Below, piece after piece: positions 46,135 to 57,296 of a stretch of DNA of 64,000 nucleotides. The position numbers and the translations under genes are program-made. Origin of the DNA: Pyrrhosoma nymphula (taxonomy: Eukaryota > Arthropoda > Insecta > Odonata > Coenagrionidae). The number at the start of each line of letters is the position of its first letter. Within the stretch, counting starts at the first letter, position 1. The stretch covers positions 55,155,559 through 55,219,558 of the forward strand of contig OY754332.1 of assembly GCA_963573305.1 (NCBI GenBank). Reading direction: 5' to 3'. The notes beneath the pieces are model-generated. The model ran no database searches, was not told the origin of the DNA, and worked only from the letters and a program-made list of their open reading frames with translations.

Positions 46135-47535
46135 CCTTCAGATTACATGTGTCGAAGAGGCCACTCGGAATTCGGCGAAGGCAACTCGGGATGTGATTGC
46201 AGTGATGAGAACACTAGTAGAAAGAAAATGGAATAAAATCAGGATGATTTTGCCTGCTTTTTAGATTTCAAAAAGGCGTTTGTACGAGTTAATTCGAAAA
46301 ATAGAGTGGAGATGCATACGAAAATAAGTATAAATTGGCGAGATATGAGACTCATCCGAAACGTATTCTGAAGCAGAGTTTAGGGTGGCCGACGGAGAAT
46401 CATGGTGGACAGTTATAGGCCGTGGGGTGCGGCAAGGGTGCCCGTTGTCGCCTTTGCTTTTGAACATCCATGCTGAGGAAATGGTAAGAGAGGATAGGAA
46501 AGAGCTAGATCTGGGAATGAAAATAGGAGGCGAGCTGATTAAGACATTTTGATTCACAGAGGACCAGACGTTGTCCATTTTGAATAATAAAACTTTTTAC
46601 TTTTCCACGTTATATTTAAAACTACGACCGATTACACCTTGATAAAGCATCTTCTGGCACATTCTGAAGCTTCAGCCATAGTATATATATATATATAGAG
46701 AGTAATTTGTTTAAAAATGAGTGTGTTAGTTTGAGATGGGGGAGGGGAGTAGGGCGGTGAGGACAAGGCAGAGTGAAAGAAACTGAGGAAGTAAGAGCAT
46801 TTTTTAACACAAAGCAGGGTTGCGACCGAGACAATTGGGAGTTGTGTAAAGATGAATAGTACAGCGACCCAATCCTTACGAAGAGGATGTGTGGGGGGGT
46901 TTTGAAGGGAAAGGAAGGAAAGGGAATCGGGAAAGGACATTTGGAGTAGAAGGTCACCAAGATACAATGTTTTCTATTTTTTATAGAAAGAGTGCTAGGC
47001 AAGAGTGGTTAATAGCCGCCGTACAAACATCTGTAAGGGCAAGGAGAGTAGACTAAGATCTGCCGAAACAAAGGATGAAAAAAGGGGCATGAAGTGAGGA
47101 GCTGGAAAAAGGAACCCCTGTGGAAACTTCGGGTGGGTTTACGAATGTGCAAAAAAACGTATGGTCGTTGGGGGAGGGGGAGGGAAGAGCTCCTAGCAGC
47201 AGAAAGTGGTGAGAGGGAGGAGGGAGGAAAGGGTGGAGGAAGGGGTGGAGAGGAAGTATGTGGAAGAGTGGTGTTTTTTCCTCCTTTTAATAAAGTATGG
47301 AAAAGCACAAAGTTTTTCAAATTCTAATTGAATATATTTCACGTCCACGAAGTCAAGCCTGAAGCAATCAAATTTTGACCAGATGTTGGTTTGCCTATCA
47401 AACGATTGGAAGCTTTAGTAGATGCATTAGAATTCCAGTGCGAGATATATGGAATGAAAATAAATCACAAAAAAAAACAAAATTAATGAGATTTTCTTGA
47501 ACAAAGAAAGCGAAGCTTGTCATAAATGTGGGAAG
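46135..47535 (+). pseudogene. RTE reverse transcriptase relic split by PLE-like insertion, copy B
   Basis: Counterpart of 16,905-18,285. Motif B (VRQGCPLSPLLLNIHAEEM, about 46,425-46,480) is clearer here; motif C reads FTEDQTL, with the first Asp changed to Glu. The insertion at 46,574-47,376 is bounded by GACCAGACGTTG (46,562-46,573) and GACCAGATGTTG (47,377-47,388). Joining across it restores the order of RT blocks. Not functional. Confidence 0.75.
46574..47376 (-). mobile_element. PLE-like insertion, copy B
   Basis: Same insertion as 17,323-18,110 with a clearer 12-bp target duplication (one mismatch). The minus strand is strongly polypyrimidine (about 46,870-47,290), as in the 3' part of the PLE at 56,912-57,733. 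No coding motif remains. Confidence 0.5.
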
Positions 47536-48058
47536 GCAAAACCCGGCTTGGTGTTTTAATACATCCTCCCAGTGGGGATATTATGTAGATAGATTATTAA
47601 AATGCACTCAAACTTAGTTTTCCGATGTGCATATAGTGCATCCGATGTGCATGAAGTACAACATTCGAAAAATTGTATCTATCCATATCCTTGGGTATAG
47701 CTTATAAAATCGTTCGACTCAGGTCAGGTCTTGCCAGTATAGATTTCTTCATCCTGGTTTATGCATTGAAAAACCCAGGTAATATTGTTGATAAAAACAA
47801 AAATCTTGTATAGAGTTGACTTATGAGAGTAAACGCATATTCCAGTTTTACCGGGGGAGTTCCGTCGTTATCAAGACCGTTAACTAAGATGAAACATTTA
47901 TAGGAAGGAAAATGACACGCAGGCGGTTACGGGGAAGTATTTACGACGAAGAGAACTAAGAAGTGTATGAGTGGAAGCAGAAGAGGAGGCGCGCAGCATT
48001 GGAAAGACTATTGAAAATATTTGTAAAAATATGACACTCTGATATTGTCATAAGCAAA

Positions 48059-48297
48059 CGGATTATGAATACAATGTTGGATCGTAGTTTTCCGTGGCGT
48101 TCTAGATTCGTGGATCTCTCCATTTTTCGGGTTTGCGCCGCGTCGGATGTCATAGGTTGACGACAGTTTCGCTGGGATTCCACCAGGCGTCTTCGACCTG
48201 AAGACGCCTGGTGGAATCCCGGCGAAACTGTCGTCAACCTATGACATCCAACGCGGCGCAAACCCGAAAAATGGAGAGATCCACGGATTATGAATAC
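48059..48297. mobile_element. 211-bp PLE-type foldback with 14-bp target duplication
   Basis: The direct repeats CGGATTATGAATAC lie at 48,059-48,072 and 48,284-48,297, and copy A has an uninterrupted site near 19,080. Between them two arms (about 48,109-48,195 and 48,200-48,283) are reverse complements with about two mismatches around a 4-5-nt centre. The left side is about 36 bp longer at the outer end. The asymmetric outer end and inverted arrangement match the PLE at 27.6-28.9 kb, but no internal coding part remains. Confidence 0.8.
48198..48228 (+). ncRNA. Hammerhead-ribozyme-like core in foldback
   Basis: CTGAAGA (48,198-48,204), one C, stem GCC/GGC closing a loop, then GAAAC (48,224-48,228). 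Same pattern as in the PLE terminal repeats at 27.7 and 28.8 kb although the surrounding sequence differs. The left arm is truncated just at this box (GTCGAAGA instead of CTGAAGA), so only one core is complete. Confidence 0.45.
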
Positions 48298-49389
48298 CTC
48301 AATCCTGAAAAAGTAGAAATTGACCAAGCATTTTTTATATTTTTGGAATGCTTTTCTCTATATTTACCTTTAATGTGCGCAATAATAGTTAAATCTAATT
48401 TTAGTAATCATCATGAAGTTCTTTAGAGTATGAATTCGTATGCAAAATTCATCTGTCAACAATAGCTTTTTATGCTAAAATTTCATTACTAATTGTATTG
48501 ATTTATAAGTATTCTCGATAATATCTTTTACTTTGCATTTGATCAGTCTACACTACGAGTTTTTCTCCTTAATTACTTATTAATGTCATACATTTAATTT
48601 ATTTTTGATCTTAAAATATCCAAGATGCGCTGAATTCACCTTTTTTATTGTTATAGAATCCGAGCAGTATTATTTTGTGGTAGTATTATTACATAAAATT
48701 TCTGTGGTATTGTTTGTACATAAAAACATATTCTAATGTATTGCCTATCGAGGTAGTGATGATACAGAGTTTTCTATAACAAAGAAAGGGTGTTTTTCTT
48801 TGAATTTGCAATACATATGCAATGAATACGAAAAATAATCAGGTACTGTCTTTAGGAGAACTTAAAGTGTCCATTATAGAACATAACCCAATTGCTGGCC
48901 AAGTCTGATAGTGGAATAATTGATTTTTCATTGCTTTCAGATTATATGTGATGTACACAGGTCCTACCTTATGCCATCTCCAGATTTGTCCCCATAGCTT
49001 ATAGGAACATCAGTGTAATAAATCAAACATAAGATGGTGGAATGGGGTACAGTTAACGCTGGGGTGTTGGAAGCTGATATTTACACTACTTGCCAAGAGA
49101 ATAAATGTTAAGACTCAAAAGATATAATGCAACGCAAAAGTAACTACTGTCATGGCGACAGAGGAGGAAATTAGGCCCCAGGTTGACCCTAATCTACGTT
49201 AAATATCACGATGCCGGATTTATGAGCGGGTACTTCCAGCTAGACTTTTCGTCATTGCGTCGCGATAAAACATATGAAGTGCCACAACAGAAATGAAACA
49301 TTGAATTTCCGTACTTTGCTACAAGCTGACAAGTTTAGCTCTTGCAATGAGTGCTCTCAAACTAGACACCTATCGAAAGAGACTGTAAA

Positions 49390-51779
49390 AAGAATCTAGT
49401 GATAATGGGGGGATATTAATATAAATATACTAGCATATGATGACCAAAGTGATCACTACATTAATCTAATGAATTCTTATGGCTTAACCAGTTTAATTGA
49501 TCAATCGACTAGAATATTTAAAAATTCCGCAACTAGTATTGATCATGTTTTTTCCAGAATTTACAATTCATGTAAATTCAAAATGTCTGTAAATGTGCAT
49601 CACTTGGATATTACTGATCATTCCTTGGTTGAATTTAACATTTCTACCTCATATTTTTTATTCCGGTGATTGTTCCGAGGGGAAAAGAAATGTTGCGAAA
49701 AAACAAACATTGGAACTTTTAAATCCTCGGTTAACATTGTTGATTGGACTCCAGTATATATATATTGAGACAAATGCTTCCACAGCCTTCGATTTGATGA
49801 TGGATTTTTTTGGTACCAATCTTGAATTATCGAAATATGAACTTAGTCCAAAACGTTCACCTATGCTCCTGAAATCTTGGATGAGCGTAAACTTGGTCAA
49901 AATGATTGATAAAAGAAATTAACTCTTGAGGAAAACTAGGCGCTATCCTAATAATAACAGCATTTAAATGAAATTTTTTAAGTACAGAAACATTCTAAGG
50001 AAAAATTTAAGGTCCGCGTCAAACGAATACCTTAAAAACCAATTTGAAAAATTTCGAGGTAACATTAGTCAGCAATGGAATTTGTTTTGGGAATTGATGG
50101 GAGAGAAAACCGCACGTCCACATACTTTAGAATTGAAATGAAGTGATAAAACAATAAAAAATTTATCTTATCTAGCTTTTGAATATAATAGTTACTTTAT
50201 TAGTGTGTTTTATTCAAGTAAAATCCTTTTAAATACCAGTAAGTTTTTGAAAAACCCTTGTGTTACACAATCTTCCCTTGGTTCTTTTTTCTTAGAGCCA
50301 GTTTTACCCACTAATATAATTAATATAGTCAATTCAATTCCACAACGGAAATCGTCAGGTCCTAATGGGATAAATACTAAATTGCAAAAGGCTAGATATC
50401 TTAGATATTGCACCAGTTTTTGCTCATGTATTGCAACCTGAGCCTGTGAAATGGAGAATTTCCCAATTCTCTGAAAAAAGCTATTGTGATTCCGGTTCAT
50501 AAAAAGAGTGATAAAACTGAAGTACGGAATTACAGGCCTATTTCTCTACTGTCAATTTTTTCAAAGGTGTAAGAGAATCTTGTTAAATGTAGGTAGTTAA
50601 AATACTTGAACAAATGTAACTTTTTTTCCAAAATCAGTTCGGCTTTATGTCTACTAAGGGCTCGGAGGATGCGCTTTCCCTACACTTCAGTCAATTATAT
50701 TCTGCGATAGACTCACATAGGAAGGTAATTAGTTTACTTATTGACATTTCGAAAGCCTTTAACACTTTGAACCACGATACCTTTTTAATTAAATTGCATC
50801 ATTTGGGTATCACAGTCACACTAAAATGGTATCAAAGCTATCTATATGACCGCTTTCAGTGTGTACGAGTGAATGACCATCTCAGTGAATACAAGAAGAT
50901 TTTCTCTGGTGTACCTCAAGGTTCTGTATTAGGATCAATTCTTTTCATAATATATATTAACGACTTATGTGGCCACACATTCAAAGGCAAATTAACTGCT
51001 TTTGCGGATGAGATAGAATTAAGCTATGATTCCTTGACATGTGAGCAGCTAGAAAGCGATGTAAATCTGGATTTGTGTATATTACGTAATTCGTTAGACT
51101 ATAATGGACTAGAATAAGTGAAAAGACCAAATTTATATTCCACGATTCATGGAATAACTGTGAACATAATTGGAAGTTAATTAATCACAATTCTGACTGT
51201 TCTAAAATATGTTGTTCCTGCCCGACTATTGAAAAATTGGAGGTGTATAAATACCTTGGTGTAGAAGTAGACAAGTGCTTAAAATGGAAAAATCACCTCA
51301 AAGCTGATGCTAAGGTACAATGGTCCTGCTTATTCGAAATGTATTTTATTCGCAATAAATGCCCGATAGCCTTCCGCAAGGCGATTTATTGCGCACTTGC
51401 GCAATCCAAATTAACGTATGGGTTATTTTGTTGGGGAAGAGCTTATAAAAATGCTTTACATCCAGTTGTTGTTTTATTAAAGAGGATTGTTCGAGTTCTA
51501 TGTTTAAAAACCCGCTATGAGCACACATTTCCGCCATTCCTAAATTTGAATTTACTCCCATTAAAGCATTTATTTTTGTATAGAACACTGAGAATGTTTT
51601 ATATCCGATTTGGTGATAGGCCAATATTGTTTGGAACTTATAACAAAAAAACCGTTTACAACACCAGAGGAAATCATTTTATAAGGCATGCCAAACCTAA
51701 CATCTCATTGTACAAAAGATCATTTGTGTATTTAGGGCCCAAAATGTATAACAAGTTGCCATGCTATATAACTCATGTT
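49390..51779 (+). pseudogene. Jockey/CR1-like retrotransposon EN-RT relic, copy B
   Basis: Counterpart of 20,166-22,575. The EN fragment (LIDQSTRIF, SIDHVFSRI, ITDHSLV) is at about 49,490-49,640. RT reads openly at 50,647-51,117: motif A LIDISKAFNTL, motif B SGVPQGSVLGSILF, but motif C is FADE, with the second catalytic Asp lost. A further open stretch 51,237-51,779 gives EVYKYLGVEVDKCLKW, YCALAQSKLTYGLFCWG and YNTRGNHFIRHAKPN, the usual C-terminal region of this group. The coding region is broken by the RTE insertion after ITHV and resumes at 56,648 with NSSHVFLKLI. Dead, like copy A, but with a different set of lesions. Confidence 0.8.
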
Positions 51780-51783
51780 TGCA

Positions 51784-53201
51784 ACTAAAATTAGAAAACC
51801 GTGGATCACGAAGGAGATGATCAGGGAGATGGAGGAGAGAAGGAAATGGAAGAGTGTAAACTCAGAGCTAGGTAAGAGAAAATACCGAGAATTTAATAAC
51901 AGGCTTAGAAGAGAAACAAAGAAAGCAAGAGAGGCGTGGTGGAGAGAACAGATCGACGCGTTAGAGAAATACCAAAAAGAGGGAAGAGCAGACGCATTAT
52001 ATAGGAAAGTAAAGGAACTGACGGGTGGTAATAAGGGAAGGGGAATTACAACGATAACAGACAAGACGGGAAAGGTAATCGTAGAACCGAGAGAGATCCA
52101 GGAGAGGTGGAAGGAGTATGTTGAAGAGCTGTATGGTAAAGAAATAAGGCCCAATAGGTTAGATATAGAAAGGGAAGACGATATCGACAGAGATGGCATC
52201 GGACCAAGTATCCTAGATAGCGAAATCGAAAGAGCTCTACGAGACATGAAAAGGAATAAGGCGGTGGGAATAGATGACATACCTGCAGAGTTTTTAAAGA
52301 GCATGGGGAAGAACGGAAGAGGAAAACTTTTTGCGCTAATTCGTAAGATTTATGAGGATGGAGTGTGGCCGGAAGACTTCGCGAAGACTGTACTAATTCC
52401 TATACCGAAGAAGAGTAAGGCAAAAACTTGCGAAGACTCTAGGACAATAAGCTTAATATCCCACGCGGCCAAAGTAGTTCTGAGGATTCTAAACAGAAGG
52501 CTAGAGAAGAAGGCAAATGAATACCTGGGTGACGACCAGTTCGGGTTTAGGAGAGGGACGGGAACGCGAGACGCTATAGCGGTGATGAGGACGCTAGTAG
52601 AAAGAAACCTAGAGTATGGGCAGGATGTTTTTGCATGCTTCGTAGATTTCGAGAAGGCGTTCGATCGGGTGGAATGGACGAAATTAATGAGAGTGTTGAA
52701 GAAATTAGGGGTCGATTGGAGGGACAGGCGTCTGATTCGAAATTTGTATATGAATCAGACTGCGCAGGTTAGGGTAGCCAATGGAGAATCGGGATGGGCC
52801 ACGATAGGACGGGGAGTGAGGCAAGGGTGCCCACTATCGCCGTTGCTTTTTAATGTGTATTCAGAAGAAATGGTAAGGGAGGCTTGGGGGGAGGAGGCTG
52901 TAGGAATAAAGGTAGGAGGGGAGCTGATAAAATCAGTGAGATTTGCAGATGATCAAGCATTGGTTAGTCAGTCGGCCAAGGGGTTACAGTCAATGGTGAA
53001 TGCATTAGAGGTGCAGTGCGAAAAGTATGGGATGAAGATCAATCACAAGAAAACGAAAGTAATGAGATTTTGTAGAAGTAAGAAGGCGGGGCTGAATATA
53101 AGGGTGGGAGGGCAGAAGATAGAGCAGGTCGAGCAGTTTACGTATCTGGGTAGTATTTTGGAGGCGAATGGGTTTAGTGGTAAGGACATCAGATGCAGAA
53201 T
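51784..53201 (+). CDS. RTE reverse transcriptase, first part (interrupted)
   Basis: Open from the truncated 5' end (KIRKPWITKEMIREMEERR) to the point of insertion. RT blocks in order: fingers AVGIDDIPAEFLKSMG (about 52,263), VLIPIPKKSKAKTCED, QFGFRRGTGTRDAI (about 52,540), motif A ACFVDFEKAFDRVEW (about 52,635-52,680), motif B VRQGCPLSPLLFNVY (about 52,815-52,860), motif C RFADDQALVS (about 52,940-52,970), KYGMKINHKKTKVMRF and YLGSILEANG. All three catalytic Asp positions are present. The EN domain is missing by truncation, so this copy could not retrotranspose by itself even before it was interrupted. The protein continues at 56,081. Confidence 0.85.
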
Positions 53202-53485
53202 AGGAGGGATCACACTACTAAATATTATGTTTGGGTTATAATATTTGAGACGTAAAAAGGTCACTTACCGAGTTTTACCCTCGAAAACCAAATAATTACG
53301 CTCCTAGAGCCGTTTGAAATTTCAATTTGAAATCCGCGCCGAAAACGTATTTCTCGGCCGACGCCATGTTGATGACGTGAAAAGTATATGATATCGCTCC
53401 TACTACCCCATGGAATGCATTGCTGGTGTCGGTCACAAACATTTATAAGAGTCTAAAGTGGTTAGCGCGGCCGTGTGTGTTAAAT

Positions 53486-53617
53486 ATGAGTGATAGAGAG
53501 TCTTATGTGTACTGTTGTGTGCCGACTGGTATATCTATGTCACAAAAAACACCCGAGAAATATTTCTCTTTGGTTCCTAACAACCCGGAACGAAGAAGAA
53601 GTTGCACAGTGATCTGA
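53486..53617 (+). pseudogene. THAP-like zinc-finger N-terminus
   Basis: A 43-codon frame begins MSDRESYVYCCVP and continues KTPEKYFSLVPNNPERRR. This resembles the start of THAP domains, DNA-binding C2CH zinc fingers used by several transposases (P-element and Kolobok types), where CCVPGC precedes a K-x-P-x-K-x-F-x-x-VP-x-x-P-x-R-R block. The second expected Cys after VP appears lost (VPTG). The frame stops at 53,617 before the later Cys and His. Upstream sequence is GC-richer than the surroundings, as for a promoter or first exon. It may be a decayed exon of the transposon's own transposase. Confidence 0.4.
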
Positions 53618-55004
53618 GAGCCCAGTTGTTCTGGTCAAAAACTGTTTTTTTTTCAATTCTCTGTAAAGTCATCATATTTGTCCTTATAATTAAGGTAAAT
53701 CAATACCTATTTCACGAATTTTCTCTGTCGGATGACCCAAATCTAATTAATACTGCCAGATGCTAGATGGGACCAGGTTACCACGATAGCATCGTACATT
53801 CACGCCAGAATAGTGAATCGGATTACTACTAGCCATGAAATTATTACTTGCGGTTGTTGCATAATTTATCGATTTAGCACCCTAAAAATATTAATTCATA
53901 ACTAAATAATTACTTTGTCGTATATTTAGTGACAGCGATTTCTTAAACGATGCAACACCACTCAACTTACCCGTTTCAGTTAGGTGTTAGAAAAAATCGT
54001 TTAATATCGGGTGTTCTGGCGTGGTATCGCTAGTTAAAGGCTTCTTCTATGAGAGAAAACAACTTTGAGGTGCTTCTAGGAGCCATGTTTACAGCAATTA
54101 GCATTTTTATCTTGAAGTGCGCGCAACGGTCTGTTCATCTGTCACTCCGTTTACGAGGCGGCGACGAGTCTTACTGATACAGTTGTTCTGGAAAATTGTA
54201 CCAGCTTACAATGAATGTTTTTACCATACATGATTTTTTACATGCACGCTCTTTATGGACAAAGTTAAAATTATTATACCATGTAAACTGATATGTAACT
54301 TAGTCATGATGCTCCTCGTCACTTGAAATGTATTCAATTACAGGTGCAATTAGGGGAGTAAGTAGCAGTTGCAAGAACATCTGTGGGAATGGGATCTTTC
54401 GCTTTCTTCGGGAGTTCTCGTAAAGAGAATATTAGAGGATCTGATGACTGAAGGAGGATATGTAGTAGATCTTCATTGGTTATCTCCCTTTCAATTTTTC
54501 GCGTGTGGAGCTCTCTGAAGCTATTACAGTCCTTGTTCCTGGATTCTTGCGGTTCCTCAGAGAAATATCCTACTGTAGAGATAACAGCTTGTTTTATTGA
54601 TCATGAACTTGTTTCAGGTACCAACTTCTGCCACAATGGGAAGGCATAGCGAAAGGCACTAGAATTTTCCCCATTGCATTGGAGCCCTAGATGTAAAACA
54701 TTAAATTTCGAGCTGCAAGAACTGAAGGATCAACATATTCTAATTACAAGCAAACTCATAGCATAATTTTTTAAGGCTTTGGTCGATTTCAGTATAAATT
54801 TCTGTTAAAAATAAAACGCATGTATGTTGTATAGAGGCATAAAACGGAAAACGAAGAATCTGGAATCATAATACGCCTATAGTCGCCGTGACATGGTTTG
54901 CCGACAAAAAAATGTCCGCAATACTTATGAAAATATTTTATATTTTGAGTTAAAGAAGTAATTAAGAACTTTAAAAAAAATTTCTAATAAAAATATCCGT
55001 AGTA

Positions 55005-55090
55005 TAGATTCGAAACGACGACCTCCTCATCACCAGGCGAAGACGGTAACCAACAGGCTACGAACAACTACTCGAAGTTGGGAGAACAAA
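55005..55090 (-). repeat. tRNA-like stretch
   Basis: On the minus strand TAGCCTGTTGG matches the pol III A-box consensus. About 45 nt later GTTTCGAATC matches a B box. GTAGT and ACTAC can pair as part of an acceptor stem but the remaining pairs fail. Probably a tRNA-derived SINE head or tRNA pseudogene. Confidence 0.35.
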
Positions 55091-55549
55091 TATTATCTAT
55101 TCCGTACATGGCCTTTAGCAGGCTTTCGTGCTTTTCGATGGCTAGTTATGTTTTGTTATAAAATATTCTCTACATTCCTTCTGAAGATCTTATTTGTACA
55201 CAAAAACAATTGTTATTTAAAGATATACAGTCAAGTCTCATATGTTGCGAGAAAACTAGTACAGAAGTAGAAAATTACCATAAATTCTTCGACGGTGCCC
55301 CTTCTTGCCTGGAAATTCTGTGAGCGAAATTTGTCTGTTAAGTTCTTATTGTACCAACAGTTGACATTTCATAAATGTTAAGCACGATATCAATTATTAA
55401 TACAAATGCAGAGATCATTATTGTACACCTAAATATGCTAATGAAAGTTCTTTCAAAATACGAGGTGAGAGATTGTCCTTGTTTTCCTTCCGTCACTAGA
55501 AATATTTTACCGTCAATTGAGACCATCATATACCTCGTATAGCTTACAT

Positions 55550-55797
55550 ACATCTTTCATAATGTAAAGAAAAATGGCACTTGCATGTTAAAAAGCGTAA
55601 ATGTTACATTGCACTATTTTTTATTATAACATAATAGCATAAACAAAGTCGCCGTGTTTCTCGCCCACACATGAACTATTGGTGAGAAACACGGCGACTT
55701 TGTTTATGCAATTATGTTGTAATAAAGTAACTGTTCAATGTAACTTTTACGCTTTTTAACATGCAAATGGTATTGTGCTTTCAACTATGAAAGATGT
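55550..55797. repeat. 248-bp hairpin (foldback or MITE-like)
   Basis: The arms start ACATCTTTCAT and end ATGAAAGATGT and pair, with small indels, over about 110 bp around a loop near 55,664-55,684. The innermost 25 bp or so (CATAAACAAAGTCGCCGTGT region) pair perfectly. No flanking duplication was recognised. Confidence 0.75.
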
Positions 55798-56078
55798 AAG
55801 ATTCAGTAGACGACTCAACGTTGAGCAGCCTTCTGAAGTCCGTTCCTTCACTGCCTCTCCGGGCGACTTCATATACTTCTCACGTCACGGTCGGAGCCAG
55901 CCAATAGAAATACGTTTCGTGGGGTGGGCGTGGTAACAGCTCCGCGGCGACTTTTAAGGCTGTATATCTCCCGTAAAAATTGATCAAAAACACCAAAATT
56001 TGGCGGGTGTGTGTTTTATGCATACTTTATTCCGTCAAACGGTTCAAATTCGATTTTTAATTTTGAGTGATCCCTCCT

Positions 56079-56540
56079 ATTGCGCTCGCTAAAGAAGCAT
56101 TTTCGAAGAGAAGGGAATTGATGAGGGGGGGTCTGAGAAGAGACGTAAAGAAGAGGCTGGTGAAAACTTTAATATGGAGCGTGGCGCTATATGGGTCGGA
56201 AACTTGGTCATTGCGAAGGGAGGATGTGCGTAGGCTTGAGGCGTTTGAGATGTGGGTTTGGAGAAGGATGGAGAAGGTTAGCTGGATGGCGAGAAAGACT
56301 TACGAGGAGGTATTGGATATGGTCGGAGAGGAGAGGAAGCTTGTGGCAGAGGTTCGGAGAAGGCAGAAGAGATGGATGGAGGAGGTTTTGAGAGGAGAGG
56401 GCATGTTGAAGAGAGTGATAGAGGGGAGAACACTGGGGAAGCGTGGGAGAGGAAGGAAGAGGATAGGAATGCTGGACGAAATAAGAGGAGGTAGAAGATA
56501 TGAAGAATTGAAGAGGGATCTAATAACGGGCCATTCTTAG
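56079..56540 (+). CDS. RTE reverse transcriptase, C-terminal part (after insertion)
   Basis: Continues the frame of 51,784-53,201 with IALAKEAFSKRRELM, then KKRLVKTLIWSVALYGSETW, EAFEMWVWRRMEKVSW and GKRGRGRKRIGMLD, to a stop at 56,540. These blocks are the conserved C-terminal region of RTE-type RT proteins. No stop or frameshift was seen. The 3' UTR after it is only about 95 bp and ends in the TGAA-type tail. Confidence 0.85.
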   Translation: MALAKEAFSKRRELMRGGLRRDVKKRLVKTLIWSVALYGSETWSLRREDVRRLEAFEMWVWRRMEKVSWMARKTYEEVLDMVGEERKLVAEVRRRQKRWMEEVLRGEGMLKRVIEGRTLGKRGRGRKRIGMLDEIRGGRRYEELKRDLITGHS

Positions 56541-57057
56541 GAGGGAAAGCGAGACAATGTCTCTGAGGTGGGATGCAGAATGGGGACTGTCCAAGAACCT
56601 ACCAATCAGCTGGTAGAATACTTGAATGAAAATGAATAACTCATGTTAACAGCTCTCATGTATTTCTTAAATTGATAATGAAATGGCTGTTGCAAAAAGA
56701 GATTTTTTGGATTATCTTAAAAAATATTTAAAAAAGTTTTTCACTTTTGTCTTATGTTGCTGGGTAAAAGTGCCTTGTTTTGTTTAAAACTAAAATTGTT
56801 TTTTTTGTTTTAGTGCACACGTGCCAAAGTTGAAAAGGTGTCATAAACAGGTCCCCCTTTTTGACACCCTATTACATCTCCATGTATAAAATGTATTATA
56901 TATATATATATAAATAAAAATAAACTTTGCCACAGGTGGGGCGGAAATAAATATAGAAACACAAAAAAGAAGAACACTCACACACTATACGTTCTGATAT
57001 TTCGGCAGCCGAGCTGCCTTTCTCACAGAAGGAAGGATACAGAATGATGGATAGGCA

Positions 57058-57296
57058 TGGGACAAGGGGTAGAGTGAGGTAGGAGGAGAGAGAGGAGAAA
57101 GGGGTAAGAAAGGGGAGAAGAGGGGGGTCGGGAGGGGGTCAGAAGAGGAGAGCGGGGTGAGGGGGGGGAGAAGAGGGGAAGAGGCGGGAGAGGGTCGGAG
57201 AAGGAGGAAGGGATGTGGGAGGGAGGAAAGGGGAGGGGCGGGAGGGGATAAAAGGAGGAGAAAGGGGAGAGGAGAAGGGGCGGTAGGGGTCAGTGA
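57058..57296. repeat. Polypurine tract (G/A-rich) in PLE 3' UTR
   Basis: About 240 bp of almost pure G and A on the plus strand, with many GGGG runs. In PLE orientation it is a polypyrimidine 3' UTR between the GIY-YIG stop and the terminal repeat. The open frame across it (57,157-57,432) is compositional. Confidence 0.8.

Larger units (their letters stand above)
47536..49389. other. No gene; contains a foldback insertion
   Basis: Counterpart of 18,286-20,165 without the 245-bp stretch specific to copy A. The only structured object is the foldback at 48,073-48,283, described separately. Open frames of 70-120 codons around 47,956-48,426 are produced by that palindrome and have no family resemblance. 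Confidence 0.55.
53202..56078. mobile_element. 2.9-kb DNA transposon with 12-bp inverted ends and AT target duplication
   Basis: The ends AGGAGGGATCAC (53,202) and GTGATCCCTCCT (to 56,078) are exact inverted repeats. Removing the element with one copy of the flanking AT restores the RT frame (RI-ALAKEAF). Subterminal CCGTTTGA motifs occur near both ends (about 53,309 and 56,036). Inside are a THAP-like exon, a tRNA-like stretch and a 248-bp hairpin. No transposase catalytic region was recognised, so it may be non-autonomous or use introns not visible by eye. The superfamily is undetermined. Confidence 0.7.
51768..56647 (+). mobile_element. Young 5'-truncated RTE element with 12-bp target duplication, split by a DNA transposon
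   Basis: Direct repeats ATAACTCATGTT at 51,768-51,779 and 56,636-56,647 flank the insertion, and copy A has the single site at about 22,493-22,504. The element starts inside the EN-RT linker and ends with a tail of the TGAATGAAAATGAA type. It is a sister family of the 57,990 element (same block order, many substitutions). The RT frame is open except for the insertion at 53,202-56,078. Confidence 0.9.
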
